The notes: a model not told the origin generated them from the sequence alone. DNA of 24,465 nucleotides from CAYUAG01 sp046483025 (GCA_046483025.1 JAWODZ010000049.1:1-24465), one strand, 5' to 3'. Positions 12,898 to 21,893 are shown, numbered from the stretch's first letter. Translations and numbers: made by a program.

Positions 12898-13800
12898 CTA
12901 TTTACACCTGTCCCTGTCCAGTATGCATTCATCCTCACCTTCGCAGGACTCAACCTGAACTGTTGCATGTTCTATGTTAAAATTATCATGAAGATGCCGC
13001 TGGATTTTCAGCAGGAACTCATTATCCAGGGAATCATCATTAACTACTATATGAACAGTCAAAGCCACTTCGGTTGTACTTAAAGGCCATATATGTAAAT
13101 CGTGAATCCGAATAACACAATCAAAACTCATTAAGTATCGTCTTATCCCGTCATAGTCTATCCCCCTGGGTACCGCATCAATAATATAGTTGATCGAGTC
13201 CCGGAGTAGTCCCCACATACTGAAAAAAATTACAGTAACAATTAAAAGACTCACTACCGGGTCAATCCACAGCCAGCCTCCTATAGAAATGAATATTCCG
13301 GCAATGACCACAGCTAATGATACCCCGGCGTCAGCAGCCATATGAAGGAAAGCCCCCCGGATATTTAAATCATGTTTTTGCCCTTTGACAAAAAGCAGTG
13401 CAGTGAGTGTGTTTATAATCACTCCAATTCCAGCCACTGTGATAATAGTTAAACTTTCAACAGGTTTTGGATTGATAAAACGACCAATAGCTTCCCAGGT
13501 AATGCCACCGAGCACCACAAGGAGCAGTATCGCACTTACCAGAGAAGCTAATACTGTAACCTTCCGGTAGCCATACGTTCGTCTTTGAGTTGCGGCTCTT
13601 CTAGCAAGCAGACTGGCCCCCCAGGCAAGCAGCAGACTGGCAACATCACTCAGGTTGTGCCCTGCATCTGCTATTAAGGCAAGTGAGTCAGACAATATGC
13701 CATAACCGCCTTCAATAACAACAAAAGTTATATTTAAAATTATTCCAATAGCAAATGAACGATTATAATTATTTATTGTATGACTGTGATCATGGTTCAT
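12898..13800 (-). CDS. cation diffusion facilitator metal exporter (CzcD/ZitB type)
   Basis: A 300-residue inner-membrane exporter that swaps a divalent metal, typically Zn2+, for protons. It has six membrane helices. Helix 2 carries DAGHNLSD with His48 and Asp52, and helix 5 carries HMAAD with His153 and Asp157, the four metal ligands of the Zn-selective subgroup. The N-terminus is histidine-rich (NHDHSH). The cytoplasmic ferredoxin-like domain includes IHDLHIWPLSTTEVALTVHI. A cysteine/acid-rich tail (CEGEDEC, then DRDRC) may add a metal site. Length is normal. The ribosome site is weak (GGAT). It lies 199 bp downstream of the GMP synthase subunit gene. No metal regulator is adjacent, so control is unknown. 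Confidence 0.93.
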   Translation of the reverse strand: MNHDHSHTINNYNRSFAIGIILNITFVVIEGGYGILSDSLALIADAGHNLSDVASLLLAWGASLLARRAATQRRTYGYRKVTVLASLVSAILLLVVLGGITWEAIGRFINPKPVESLTIITVAGIGVIINTLTALLFVKGQKHDLNIRGAFLHMAADAGVSLAVVIAGIFISIGGWLWIDPVVSLLIVTVIFFSMWGLLRDSINYIIDAVPRGIDYDGIRRYLMSFDCVIRIHDLHIWPLSTTEVALTVHIVVNDDSLDNEFLLKIQRHLHDNFNIEHATVQVESCEGEDECILDRDRCK

Positions 13801-13999
13801 AATCTATCCGAATTATTATGTTAATATAATAATATATATCAATTACTACAATTCTGTTTATTTATAAAAAAATGGAGCCAGCTAAGATTATTATTGTTTT
13901 ATCATTTCTGTAATCTCAACCTCATGATGATGATAAATCCTGATTATTCATATCAGAAAGACACTATTTATAGGTATGTTAATAAGCACTTTTTAATCA

Positions 14000-14962
14000 T
14001 TATACAGCTTCAATAGTTGATGGTGGTTTGGATGCTATATTATAGGTAACGCTGACAACACCGGGCACTGTACGGATAATTTCCTGCACCAGTTGCTCAA
14101 GGATATCAAAGGAAAGATGAGTAGGCGTGGCTGTACGTGCATCAACACTTTCCCAGCATCGTACTTCGATCTGCTGGCCAAAATCGCGTTTGCCGTCCCG
14201 CATCCCGGTTACCCGGTCTTCATGCAGGATAGCAAGATACTGAAAAGCACCGCTGTCAGAAAGAAGCCGCTCAACCACCTTGGTGGCCTGCCGAACTGTC
14301 TCAATACGCTCAGGTGTTGCTTCACCGATAACACGAGCTGCCAGAGCCGGCCCCGGAAAAGGTATGCGCTGGAACAATTCACCGGGTAGCCCCAGTGCTT
14401 TGCCCACTTTTCTTACTCCGTCCTTGCGCAGCTGGATAAGCGGCTCCAGAATTTGGTAGCCAAAAGATTCCTGAGGATCAATTCCCAGTTGCTTAAAAAC
14501 ATTATGCTGCCGTTTGATCCCGGCAACAGTCTCATCCACATCAGTGAGAATTGTCCCCTGAAGTAAATACTTTGCTTTACTCTCGCGGACAAGCCGACCA
14601 AAAACACGGCGGTAGAAGGTTTGTGTAATCGCCTCGCGTTTTTCTTCTGGATCTGTCACACCTTTAAGTGCTGAAAAAAATTCCTCACGTGCATCAACAA
14701 CTTCAACGGTCACTCCGAGTGCGCGGAAGAATCTGACCACCTGTTCCGCCTCCCCTGCGCGCATAAGACCGTTTTCTATGAAAACCGTTCTCAGACGATC
14801 ATCCAAAGCACGATGCCCCAGGAGCGTTACTGCAGATGAATCAACACCGCCGGAAAGAGCATTAATGGCCTGTCCATCCTTTACAGTACGCTTAATTTCC
14901 TCTACCTTCTCATCGATGAATCGTTTAGTGTCAAGCTCCTGTGCTGGAATTTCTTTCTTCAT
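14000..14962 (-). CDS. GMP synthase ATP-pyrophosphatase subunit, stand-alone
   Basis: Activates XMP with ATP and aminates it to GMP. The 320 residues hold only the C-terminal two-thirds of bacterial GuaA. The PP-loop SGGVDSS is at 37-43, then FIENGLMRAGE, KGVTDPEEKR, the variant substrate loop QGTILTDVDETVAGIKRQHNV, PFPGPALAARV, and the dimerisation domain ending ASKPPSTIEAV. The class I glutaminase domain is absent. GGGAG about 8 bases before the ATG at 14962 supports a real start, so it is not simply a truncation. Archaea encode such separate subunits, as do some bacteria. Its partner glutaminase is not in the window. The gene is clearly richer in G+C than its neighbours (38 of the 60 bases from 14701), hinting at transfer. 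It may act on another substrate or use free ammonia. Confidence 0.85.
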   Translation of the reverse strand: MKKEIPAQELDTKRFIDEKVEEIKRTVKDGQAINALSGGVDSSAVTLLGHRALDDRLRTVFIENGLMRAGEAEQVVRFFRALGVTVEVVDAREEFFSALKGVTDPEEKREAITQTFYRRVFGRLVRESKAKYLLQGTILTDVDETVAGIKRQHNVFKQLGIDPQESFGYQILEPLIQLRKDGVRKVGKALGLPGELFQRIPFPGPALAARVIGEATPERIETVRQATKVVERLLSDSGAFQYLAILHEDRVTGMRDGKRDFGQQIEVRCWESVDARTATPTHLSFDILEQLVQEIIRTVPGVVSVTYNIASKPPSTIEAV

Positions 14963-15045
14963 TATTCATCTCCCTTTCAAACTAACATTCTCTGTATATT
15001 TATTTTTCTTATCGTCCTGGAGTTGTCTATTATGAGAGTGCTTTA

Positions 15046-15158
15046 AATGCAGAGGTCGCAGAGATTGCCCCAAAAAATGTAAATATTTAATAATTATAAA
15101 TTTATCACTTTGTGCACTTTGCGAACTCTGCGTTAAAATTTTACTTTTAGTCAAACCC
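15046..15158. repeat. AACGCAGAG-type inverted-repeat element, copy 2
   Basis: AATGCAGAGGTCGCAGAG (15046-15063) and CTTTGCGAACTCTGCGTT (15117-15134) are inverted repeats with 15 of 18 matches around an AT-rich centre. The right arm plus trailing AAAATTTTA and AGTCAAACCC matches copy 1 at 12764-12804. It fills most of the gap between the GMP synthase and helical-protein genes. Confidence 0.65.
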
Positions 15159-15217
15159 AGGTAATTCGTCCCGGGGAGGCTCAGCTTCTGCGGGAAATCG
15201 AATTTTCTCTCAACTTT

Positions 15218-15934
15218 TCAATCAAAAATTGCTTCCAGCTCCTGATATCTGGAATGCATTGTATCCACTGCCTTGTTTATTGCTTCTTCATTATTTTCTT
15301 TATTAACAATGGTATACAAATTTTTAACTGAATCGTTTAAATTATTCACCGCTTTTTCATATATATCTTTCTGGTCTTCTAACCTCTGAGGCAATTCTGC
15401 TTTCATTAAATCGTCCATTTTTACCACCATTTCGGACACAGTTTCTTTTATCTTGCTGTAATCATATTCAGGTGTATAATAATGGAACAGTACGTATACG
15501 CTTTTATGAAATTCTTCCATCTCCTGTAATACAGGACGTATTGTTCTTACTAAATATTCAAACTGAGAATGAATATTCTCCGCAGCATCCAGGAGCTGCT
15601 GTTTCTTACCTTTTTCAGCAGCCTTTTTATATTTTTCAACATATTGCTTTAATGTATTTACATGATTATCCCATGTATCTTTTTTGTGTCGCAGAATGCC
15701 TGGTAATTCAGCATCCTTGATCTTTTGATACCCTTTTTCTATATCAGGAATTAATGATTTCAACATTTCATAATCCTTATCCGGCCATGCTTTATGCCAC
15801 AATGAATAAATAGTCTTATGAAATTCATGTAATTCCGGTACATCTGTGCTTACTTCATGATCAATATCTTCCTGAGCATACCCGGCCTGCATTATGACAA
15901 ATAAAATTAAAACTAAATATTTTACTGATTTCAT
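15218..15934 (-). CDS. duplicated histidine-bearing periplasmic helical protein
   Basis: A 238-residue exported protein: signal peptide 1-20 (ending QAGYA), then two homologous helical repeats, about 34-132 and 136-238. Conserved pairs at an offset of 104-105 include EFHK (His39/His143), a second histidine (His47/His151), AELP (75-78/179-182) and HSxx (His122/His227), plus DY (54-55/158-159). The even spacing of three invariant histidines per repeat suggests a four-helix-type bundle binding metal or haem, but no CxxCH is present. AAGGAG 8 bases upstream supports the ATG at 15934. I do not recognise a named family. It stands alone on the minus strand between repeats. Proximity to the CDF exporter makes a metal role attractive but unproven. 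Confidence 0.75.
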   Translation of the reverse strand: MKSVKYLVLILFVIMQAGYAQEDIDHEVSTDVPELHEFHKTIYSLWHKAWPDKDYEMLKSLIPDIEKGYQKIKDAELPGILRHKKDTWDNHVNTLKQYVEKYKKAAEKGKKQQLLDAAENIHSQFEYLVRTIRPVLQEMEEFHKSVYVLFHYYTPEYDYSKIKETVSEMVVKMDDLMKAELPQRLEDQKDIYEKAVNNLNDSVKNLYTIVNKENNEEAINKAVDTMHSRYQELEAIFD

Positions 15935-16019
15935 GCATTGTTCTCCTTTTTTTTAAAAATTTATTCTCTGATACAAATATACTTGTCTTACAGTTTAAAT
16001 CAAAAAAATTTTTACAAAT

Positions 16020-16206
16020 TTAACAAGTTTCAAGGATAAAGGACAAATGGAATATTGGAATAATGGAAGGATGGAAGGAAGAATCAAGAACAAAGAATAA
16101 AGGATAAAAGATAAAGGATAAAAGATAAAACAAGGAAAAAGTGAAAGACTAAAGATCAAAGACTAAAAAATAAAGATAAAAGCTTGTCCTGAGTGCAAGC
16201 GAAGGC
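16020..16206. repeat. polypurine simple-repeat tract
   Basis: A run of degenerate purine words (AAAGGATAAAAGATAAAGG and similar at 16091-16135; GGAATAATGGAAGG before it) followed by GTCCTGAGTGCAAGCGAAGG near 16183-16206. It makes up much of the 475-bp gap 15935-16409. I see no gene in that gap. Related wording is at 5536-5580 and 5618-5655. Confidence 0.5.
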
Positions 16207-16409
16207 ATAAAACCAAGAGTCAAGAAGCAAGATGAAAAAAACAAGAACATGATCTTAAGAATGTAAGAAGAGTGTCGTTAAGAAGTCAGAGGCCAGTACC
16301 CAGAGGACAGAGAAGATCTTGGAACGCTAACAGCAAACTGCGTGCTGCCGGGTACTTTTAAATGATAATGAGTATTTATTGTGTTTAAGAGTAATCAACG
16401 ATAATTATA

Positions 16410-17549
16410 TTAATCTGGCTGATAAATACTGCTATGGGGATGAAACGCCAGCCAGGCAAAAGCAAAGTGATTTCCATGCGGTTCAATTTCTAATTGTTTC
16501 CCTTTAAGTTTTCCTGCTATACATTTGCCGTTTATATCCCATTCAGAATTTGTATTTGTATCTGTAAACTTATCATTTTCTTTTTTAAAGATCAGAATTT
16601 TTCCATCCAGTAAGGCATTAAATACGGTCACCATACCGATATCTTTTGATTTGCTGATATCTTTTTCATCCAGGATTGAGACAACACCTGGTTTATAAAA
16701 CAAAACTACATGTTTGGAATTAAATGTATCGTTAATGACCTCTTTTTCTTTCAGTATGGAAAAAGGATATATTTTAAACTCACCTTTACTTCTTATATCG
16801 ACCACTCTTTCCATGGGAGGCAATCTTGAATCGATCTCATCTGTACTAAAGAATCTGTTATAAGGTTTTCCATTACAGCTGTCATAATGCTTATATAGAT
16901 TAAATCCATATTTTGCCTCAGCATTTTTATTTCCAGTGTTTCTGGATACTATTTTACCATCCGGATAACGATTAAAAAATTCTTCTACTGAAATAATCAG
17001 GGAAGGAATTACTTTCAATTCGGCACCGGCAAGTTCGCCCACAATTGCCTTACCCATAAGCTGCTGCCACCATGACTCAGTTTGACGATCAGCCATTACC
17101 ATATCGCTTTTTCGCAGCATACCGGAAACTTCAAATTCGAGAAGATAAGATTTTTCTTTGTACATCAATCGTCTGTCATAAACAATTCCGGAATTGCATA
17201 ATGGACAATAGGTAGCCACAATCGGGATACCAGCGAGACTGTCATTCGCGATTTCATGAAAAGAGAGCATATTTAACGGATATGCTTTAGCAGCACCATT
17301 CACCTCTACAACCATAACCGGCTCTCTTGGAATAAAGCTTTGTAAGCTTTTTTCTTTACCAATGAAATCGGGATAATTTAATACATGAAAACTCCCTCTC
17401 GGCAAGACCACAGATATTTCCGAGAGATCAATTTCAGATTTCGATGTATCCGTTTTCCAATCGAATGGAATATTTTTTGGGTTTCTGATTTGGGCAGACG
17501 CAGTAGTAGTTAACAAAAGTAAAACCAAAAAAAGTTTCATCTGTTTCAT
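16410..17549 (-). CDS. DUF3179 domain-containing secreted protein
   Basis: A 379-residue exported protein with a signal peptide ending TASA-Q (about residue 19/20). The DUF3179 hallmarks are present: REPVMVVEVNGAAKAYPLNML, then IPIVATYCPLCNSGIVYDR (Cys115 and Cys118), then ESWWQQLMGKAIVGEL and the closing NHFAFAWLAFHP. The family is found in bacteria and archaea and has no established activity. The conserved CPLC pair invites a metal or redox idea. AAGGAA 7 bases before the ATG supports the start; a second ATG three codons on is possible. It stands 397 bp downstream of the next minus-strand gene, so it is probably transcribed alone. Confidence 0.88.
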   Translation of the reverse strand: MKQMKLFLVLLLLTTTASAQIRNPKNIPFDWKTDTSKSEIDLSEISVVLPRGSFHVLNYPDFIGKEKSLQSFIPREPVMVVEVNGAAKAYPLNMLSFHEIANDSLAGIPIVATYCPLCNSGIVYDRRLMYKEKSYLLEFEVSGMLRKSDMVMADRQTESWWQQLMGKAIVGELAGAELKVIPSLIISVEEFFNRYPDGKIVSRNTGNKNAEAKYGFNLYKHYDSCNGKPYNRFFSTDEIDSRLPPMERVVDIRSKGEFKIYPFSILKEKEVINDTFNSKHVVLFYKPGVVSILDEKDISKSKDIGMVTVFNALLDGKILIFKKENDKFTDTNTNSEWDINGKCIAGKLKGKQLEIEPHGNHFAFAWLAFHPHSSIYQPD

Positions 17550-17685
17550 TGTGGGGTTCCTTACATTTATGAATAGAATATTTTATGCAACACATTGCTC
17601 TATATAATATAATCTTTTTTTCTTATAAAAGAAACAGAGTTTTTTTAATTGAAATAGAATTGATATTTTTTGTGACTCTATGACT

Positions 17686-17769
17686 TTAATCAAAAATCAC
17701 TTATCGTTAATCCTTGTTCTGAGATCGAAAGAAATGGATTTAAGAACAAGGATTAACGATTTTTGATTG
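17686..17769 (-). repeat. dispersed hairpin element, copy B
   Basis: ATCGTTAATCCTTGTTCT (17703-17720) and AGAACAAGGATTAACGAT (17743-17760) are perfect 18-bp inverted repeats around a 22-base loop. Outside them, AATCAAAA (left, separated by 7 extra bases) pairs with TTTTGATT (right). Read on the minus strand it matches copy A at 9228-9313, including the loop (TTAAATCC...TTTC...GATCTC). It lies in the 397-bp gap 17550-17946, which has no gene. Confidence 0.8.
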
Positions 17770-17820
17770 AAGAATGATCGACCTGGGTATCACTGCTCAG
17801 AACACTGTCTTATATGGCCT

Positions 17821-17890
17821 CAGCCCCGTAATTATAGGTATTAGCTAATTTGGAAATTCTGATTATTGTACAACGCTATTTTACGGGCTG
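17821..17890. repeat. long-loop inverted repeat CAGCCC(C)GTAA
   Basis: CAGCCCCGTAA (17821-17831) and TTACGGGCTG (17881-17890) are inverted repeats with one bulge and a 49-base loop. They lie downstream of the minus-strand gene ending at 17947. The role is unclear. Confidence 0.35.
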
Positions 17891-17946
17891 TAAAGTCTAT
17901 CTTTTATACACCCTGAATTATGAAATCCAGGATGATCATAAAAAAT

Positions 17947-18732
17947 CTATTCTTCAATACTGAATTTTGGATAATGATATGACCTTTGTAATACATCCAA
18001 TTCTATGAGAGGACTACATACCACTTCAGCATTCTCAAAATCAGCTTTAGTGACAATATAATGAGCACCCCAGTAATTATTCTCTGTAATAGCAAAAAAC
18101 AAAGCAAACTGCGCCGCACCTTCTATAAACGGAAGCCAGGCATCCAGAGCTGCTTTATAGCCGGGCCCATCAAGGAAAAAGTTCTTGGCAGTCTGTTCAT
18201 CCGATAAATTTTTTATTACTTCGTATGTGGAACTTTTCCGGTGAAGGTTCAATTCAGCCATCATAAAACCGCGTTTTTCATGTGGTATATCATAGGTATC
18301 TTTATACGGCATGGATGGAACTGAATGAATTGGAAAAAGTATACATTCTAAATGACAGAACTTCCAGACTTTATCTTTTTTTTTTAAGGTGAACACAAAT
18401 AAATCTTTCCCGGGATTAATTCTTGTCTCCACTTTTGCCCTTCCATCTCTGAGAATTTTCAGATGACTGATCTCAACCGGGAAAGGGATCTTCGCCTTGC
18501 TGTAAACATTTGCCAGTTGATTGTAAAAGGGTATGAATGAGGATGAGAATTGTTCTGTCGTCAGCTGTGGCCCTGTATCTGTTTCCCCCTGTTCAACACC
18601 TTTCTGAAACTTTAAAAAAGTGGCTCTGATTTCATTTTCAGCATTTTCCTGAGCAACACCTACATTTTGTTTGCAAATAATCAAAATTAATAAAACCAGT
18701 AAAATATTTGTACATTTATTCCCAATGTTCAT
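17947..18732 (-). CDS. secreted protein of unknown function, possibly NTF2-like
   Basis: A 261-residue protein with a signal peptide (hydrophobic about 10-20, cleavage near VGVAQ). The region IRATFLKFQKGVEQGETD, followed by a helical segment (FSSSFIPFYNQLANVYSKA) and strands (EISHLKILRDGRAKVETRI, DLFVFTLKKKDKVWKFCHLE), has the order of an NTF2/SnoaL-like cone fold. The second half (from about 140) has no motif I know. AAGGGGA upstream supports the ATG at 18732. It follows the AAA ATPase gene on the same strand by 69 bp, with a short hairpin between, so the two may be co-transcribed. Function unknown. Confidence 0.65.
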   Translation of the reverse strand: MNIGNKCTNILLVLLILIICKQNVGVAQENAENEIRATFLKFQKGVEQGETDTGPQLTTEQFSSSFIPFYNQLANVYSKAKIPFPVEISHLKILRDGRAKVETRINPGKDLFVFTLKKKDKVWKFCHLECILFPIHSVPSMPYKDTYDIPHEKRGFMMAELNLHRKSSTYEVIKNLSDEQTAKNFFLDGPGYKAALDAWLPFIEGAAQFALFFAITENNYWGAHYIVTKADFENAEVVCSPLIELDVLQRSYHYPKFSIEE

Positions 18733-18773
18733 AATATTATCCCCTTTTGTTATATATTTATTTACCGCTGCCG

Positions 18774-18790
18774 AAGGTGTTCTTCACCTT
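18774..18790. repeat. AAGGTG-TTCTT-CACCTT hairpin
   Basis: A 6-bp stem around TTCTT between two minus-strand genes. It is almost identical to the motif at 9432-9448 on the minus strand. There is no T-tract on the minus strand, so it is not a typical terminator. Confidence 0.4.
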
Positions 18791-18801
18791 GGGCCTTTTA
18801 A

Positions 18802-20067
18802 TTATTCATTTCTGAATTGTTTTAAAATATTTAAAAATTTTAAATAATCTATTACTTCAATGTTCTGATTAACCATTTTTTTATTAAGGGTGAGATTAAC
18901 CAGAAAACCTCTCTTAATATTATTTTTATTAATAAAATGCACTATTGCCCTTAAACCAACTGCCGATTTCAATTTTTTGTATTTTATTTCTACAGGCACT
19001 ATTTCATTGGTTTTAATAATAAAATCAATTTCTGTTTTCATTTTAGTTCTATAGAAATAAATTGACTCCAGACCTACTGAATTTATTAGTTCATTTAAAA
19101 TAAAATTTTCAAACAATGCTCCTGCATCATTTCTATTATTTGTACTATTGAAATTATAAATAATCTGATTTCTTATTCCTGTATCAAATAAGAATACTTT
19201 TTTCATTTTGGAAATTTGAGTACGAATATTTGTATAGTATGGAGGCAGTAAATAAACTAATGAAGATAGAATAAAATTTGTAAGGTATTTCTCTACTTTG
19301 TTTCTGGTCATACCCAGTGTATTACAAATTTCTTCCTTATTTAACAGTCCGGAAATTTGATTGGCGATGATAGACAGCAGATCATTATAGCGGAGAACAT
19401 CATTACTACCGGAAACATAACGAATGTCTTTTTTTAAATATGTGCTTACATATTCTTTTAAGAGTGTCTTCTTAATCTCTCTATCGTCAGTTAATACAAT
19501 TTCCGGCATTCCGCCAAATATCAAATATTCCTCAAGCAAGTTTAGAAATTCGGTTTTCCTCGATTCAGGTACATTATTCTTATCGTAATAGGGTAAAAGA
19601 TCAGTATTTTTAAAATCAATGTACTCTTGAAAAGTTAAGGGAGTAAGGTCAAATCCGACTTTTCTGCCAACCAGGGTATCTTTAAATTGTCCCTTGAATT
19701 CGAATAAAAAAGAACCAGTTACGATTAACTTAATTTTATCTTTGTGTAGATCGTAGAGATACTTCATAAAATTTGTAGGTTCATCAAGATATTGAATTTC
19801 GTCGATGAAAAAGTAATTCTTTTTTGATTTATTGATAATATGCTTTAATAATTCCTTTGGAGACTTATTTAACTCCTTTAGAATGTCCAGATCTTCGAGA
19901 TTAAACAAAAAAATATTATCCTCATTTATCCCTCTTGAAAGCAGTTCATTTTTGATCAAAGTTAACGTAGTTGTCTTACCCACTCGTCTTGGTCCGGAAA
20001 TTATAATAATTTCATCTCTTTCCAGCCAGGGTAAAATGTGCTTCAGGATCATTCTTTTTTTTATCAT
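18802..20067 (-). CDS. AAA_14/DUF4143 ATPase
   Basis: A 421-residue protein of the widespread AAA_14-DUF4143 group. Walker A is GPRRVGKTT (25-33), Walker B YFFIDE (85-90), and a sensor-like LIVTGSF is at 114-120. The C-terminal DUF4143 part contains EIDFII and VPVEIKYK (Asp348, Glu360, Lys362), the D-ExK pattern of PD-(D/E)xK nucleases. A helix-turn-helix-like stretch (EEICNTLGMTRNKVEKYL) joins the two. GGAG 8 bases upstream supports the ATG at 20067. Codon use is AT-rich compared with flanking genes. The cellular role of this family is not settled. Such genes are often mobile and multicopy, and no partner is evident here. Confidence 0.85.
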   Translation of the reverse strand: MIKKRMILKHILPWLERDEIIIISGPRRVGKTTTLTLIKNELLSRGINEDNIFLFNLEDLDILKELNKSPKELLKHIINKSKKNYFFIDEIQYLDEPTNFMKYLYDLHKDKIKLIVTGSFLFEFKGQFKDTLVGRKVGFDLTPLTFQEYIDFKNTDLLPYYDKNNVPESRKTEFLNLLEEYLIFGGMPEIVLTDDREIKKTLLKEYVSTYLKKDIRYVSGSNDVLRYNDLLSIIANQISGLLNKEEICNTLGMTRNKVEKYLTNFILSSLVYLLPPYYTNIRTQISKMKKVFLFDTGIRNQIIYNFNSTNNRNDAGALFENFILNELINSVGLESIYFYRTKMKTEIDFIIKTNEIVPVEIKYKKLKSAVGLRAIVHFINKNNIKRGFLVNLTLNKKMVNQNIEVIDYLKFLNILKQFRNE

Positions 20068-20272
20068 TTTTCATTCTCCATAAATAAAACTTTGTTAAAT
20101 TTAACATTAATCAAAAAAAACAAAGTTATTCTATAAAAAGATAAAATAAAAATCAAATAAAGTCAAGTTTTTTAATAAAAATTGCACTCCGTGGTTTATG
20201 TATGAATCAAAATCATATTAACACACCTTCAACCCCTTGCTTTTCTTCCCCTGCTTACGTACATTATTCCAA

Positions 20273-21685
20273 ATGACCAAAAAACAATATACTCTGGAAT
20301 TAGAGATCGAAGATCTGGCCTACGGGGGCAAAGGAGTAGCCAGAAAGGATAATTTTGTCTGGTTTGTACGGGGTGGAATTCCCGGGCAGAAAGTAACAGC
20401 ACGGATCAGAAGAAAAAAGAAAAGCTACGGAGAAGCGACCATTGACGAAGTGATTGAACCTTCGCCTCATCAGATCGAAGCTCCCTGCCCCTACTTCGGC
20501 ATCTGCGGCGGATGTCAGCTCCAGCATCTGGACTATAGAACCCAACTGCACTATAAAACCAGACAAACCGAAGAAATCCTGCGACGGGTAGGTGAAATTA
20601 ATGATCCCCCGGTACTTCCGGCTCTGGGTTGTAAAGAACAGTATGGCTACCGCAACAAAATGGAATTCAGTTTTTCCAATAAACGATGGTTTATTGATGA
20701 AAATGACAATCAGAAACCAGAGGATTTTGCCCTGGGCATGCATGTTCCCAGACGATTCGATAAAGTGCTGGATCTTGACAAATGTCTGCTGCAGTCTGAT
20801 ACTCTGAATAAAATACTGAAGACCATTAAAACATTGACTCTGGAAACCGGACTGCCTGCCTATGATACCAGAAATCACACCGGGATCTGGCGTTTTCTGG
20901 TTCTCAGAGAGGGCATCCATACCGGAGACATCATGGTAAATCTTTTTACTTCAGGACAGGAGGAAGAACAGGTCAAACACGTGATTGACAGCATGGGTCC
21001 TGAAATCCAGAAAAATCATCCTGAGATCACTTCCCTGATACATACTGTCACTGACAAAAAGGCGCAGATAGCCAAAGGAGATCATTCCAGGCTCCTGCAA
21101 GGGAAAAATGAGATCAGAGAAAAAATCGCAGATAAAATATTCCGAATTTCCCCGGAAGCCTTTTTTCAGACCAATACTGTTCAAACTGAAATCCTGTTCA
21201 ATACCATTTGTGATCTGGCTGATTTCAGAGGTACTGAAAATGTTCTGGATCTTTACTGCGGAACCGGAGCAATCGGAATATTCATTGCAGACAAAGTAAA
21301 GAATATATACGGCATAGAAGTAGTTGAATCCGCGATCGCTGATGCTGTTACGAATGCCGAGATAAACAATCTAAATAATATTTATTTTCATCAGGCGGAC
21401 ATAAAAGAAATTATGAATAATATTACTCAGGTAACTGAAAAATTCACTGATCCTGATGTTGTTATTCTGGATCCTCCCAGAGGAGGCACCCATCCTAAAT
21501 CCATTCAGGGCCTGTTGAAAATGGCTCCTCCGAAAATTATCTATATTTCCTGTAATCCGGCCATTCTTGCCCGGGATCTGACTATATTATGTAAAGATCA
21601 ATATACCCTGAAAAATGTACAGCCGGTTGATATGTTTCCTCATACCGGCCATATCGAAATTGTGGCGGTATTGGACCATGATTGA
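20273..21685 (+). CDS. rlmD: 23S rRNA (uracil-5-)-methyltransferase, RlmD/TrmA family
   Basis: Methylates C5 of a uracil in RNA using S-adenosylmethionine. From the ATG at 20273 it has 470 residues. An N-terminal TRAM domain (about 1-60) precedes the iron-sulfur cysteines: Cys72, Cys78 and Cys81 (CPYFGICGGC) and Cys171 (DKCLLQ). The SAM motif VLDLYCGTGAIGIF is at 324-337, DPPRGG follows at about 400, the catalytic nucleophile is Cys427 (ISCNP), and the general base is Glu462 (HTGHIEIV). TRAM plus the Fe-S cluster points to RlmD, though RlmC, RlmCD or another target cannot be excluded. The frame is open from a TTG at 20237, whose added residues are not family-like. No good ribosome site precedes either start. 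Confidence 0.9.
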   Translation: MTKKQYTLELEIEDLAYGGKGVARKDNFVWFVRGGIPGQKVTARIRRKKKSYGEATIDEVIEPSPHQIEAPCPYFGICGGCQLQHLDYRTQLHYKTRQTEEILRRVGEINDPPVLPALGCKEQYGYRNKMEFSFSNKRWFIDENDNQKPEDFALGMHVPRRFDKVLDLDKCLLQSDTLNKILKTIKTLTLETGLPAYDTRNHTGIWRFLVLREGIHTGDIMVNLFTSGQEEEQVKHVIDSMGPEIQKNHPEITSLIHTVTDKKAQIAKGDHSRLLQGKNEIREKIADKIFRISPEAFFQTNTVQTEILFNTICDLADFRGTENVLDLYCGTGAIGIFIADKVKNIYGIEVVESAIADAVTNAEINNLNNIYFHQADIKEIMNNITQVTEKFTDPDVVILDPPRGGTHPKSIQGLLKMAPPKIIYISCNPAILARDLTILCKDQYTLKNVQPVDMFPHTGHIEIVAVLDHD

Positions 21686-21760
21686 CCATGATATCTATGA
21701 TTAGCATGGTTATTCATGATTGGCTATAATTAACTATGTTTGACTGTAACTAGTAATATG
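21676..21760 (+). repeat. degenerate CATGATTGAC tandem repeat
   Basis: Words like CATGATTGAC, CATGATAT, CATGATTGGC and TATGTTTGAC recur about every 10-11 bases from the last codons of the methyltransferase gene onward. This looks like decayed short tandem repetition. Confidence 0.35.
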
Positions 21761-21779
21761 AGAAAAAATAGTATTGAGA

Positions 21780-21893
21780 TGTGACAGGATTTACTGGATT
21801 TTAAAAATGATTACTCAATGGTATAATATTACTCCAATAACTTTATATAATAACTAAATAAATAATCCTGTTCATCCTGTAAATCCAGTCTAA
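21780..21893. repeat. GGATTTACAGGAT-type inverted repeat
   Basis: GACAGGATTTACTGGATTTT (about 21783-21802) and the opposite-strand reading of ATCCTG...CCTGTAAATCCAGTC (about 21865-21891) form an imperfect dyad around an AT-rich centre. It lies upstream of the hydrolase gene. The layout is like the CACAGATTAA and AACGCAGAG elements in the window. Confidence 0.5.

Noticed and set aside
14000..14962. GuaA broken by a frameshift or truncation
   Set aside because: A start codon with a good ribosome site precedes the ATPase domain, and the upstream gap holds only a repeat with no trace of a glutaminase domain.
20300..20920. 206-codon minus-strand frame opposite the methyltransferase gene
   Set aside because: It lies opposite the TRAM and Fe-S cysteine region, which has clear family motifs. 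No supporting motif or ribosome site.
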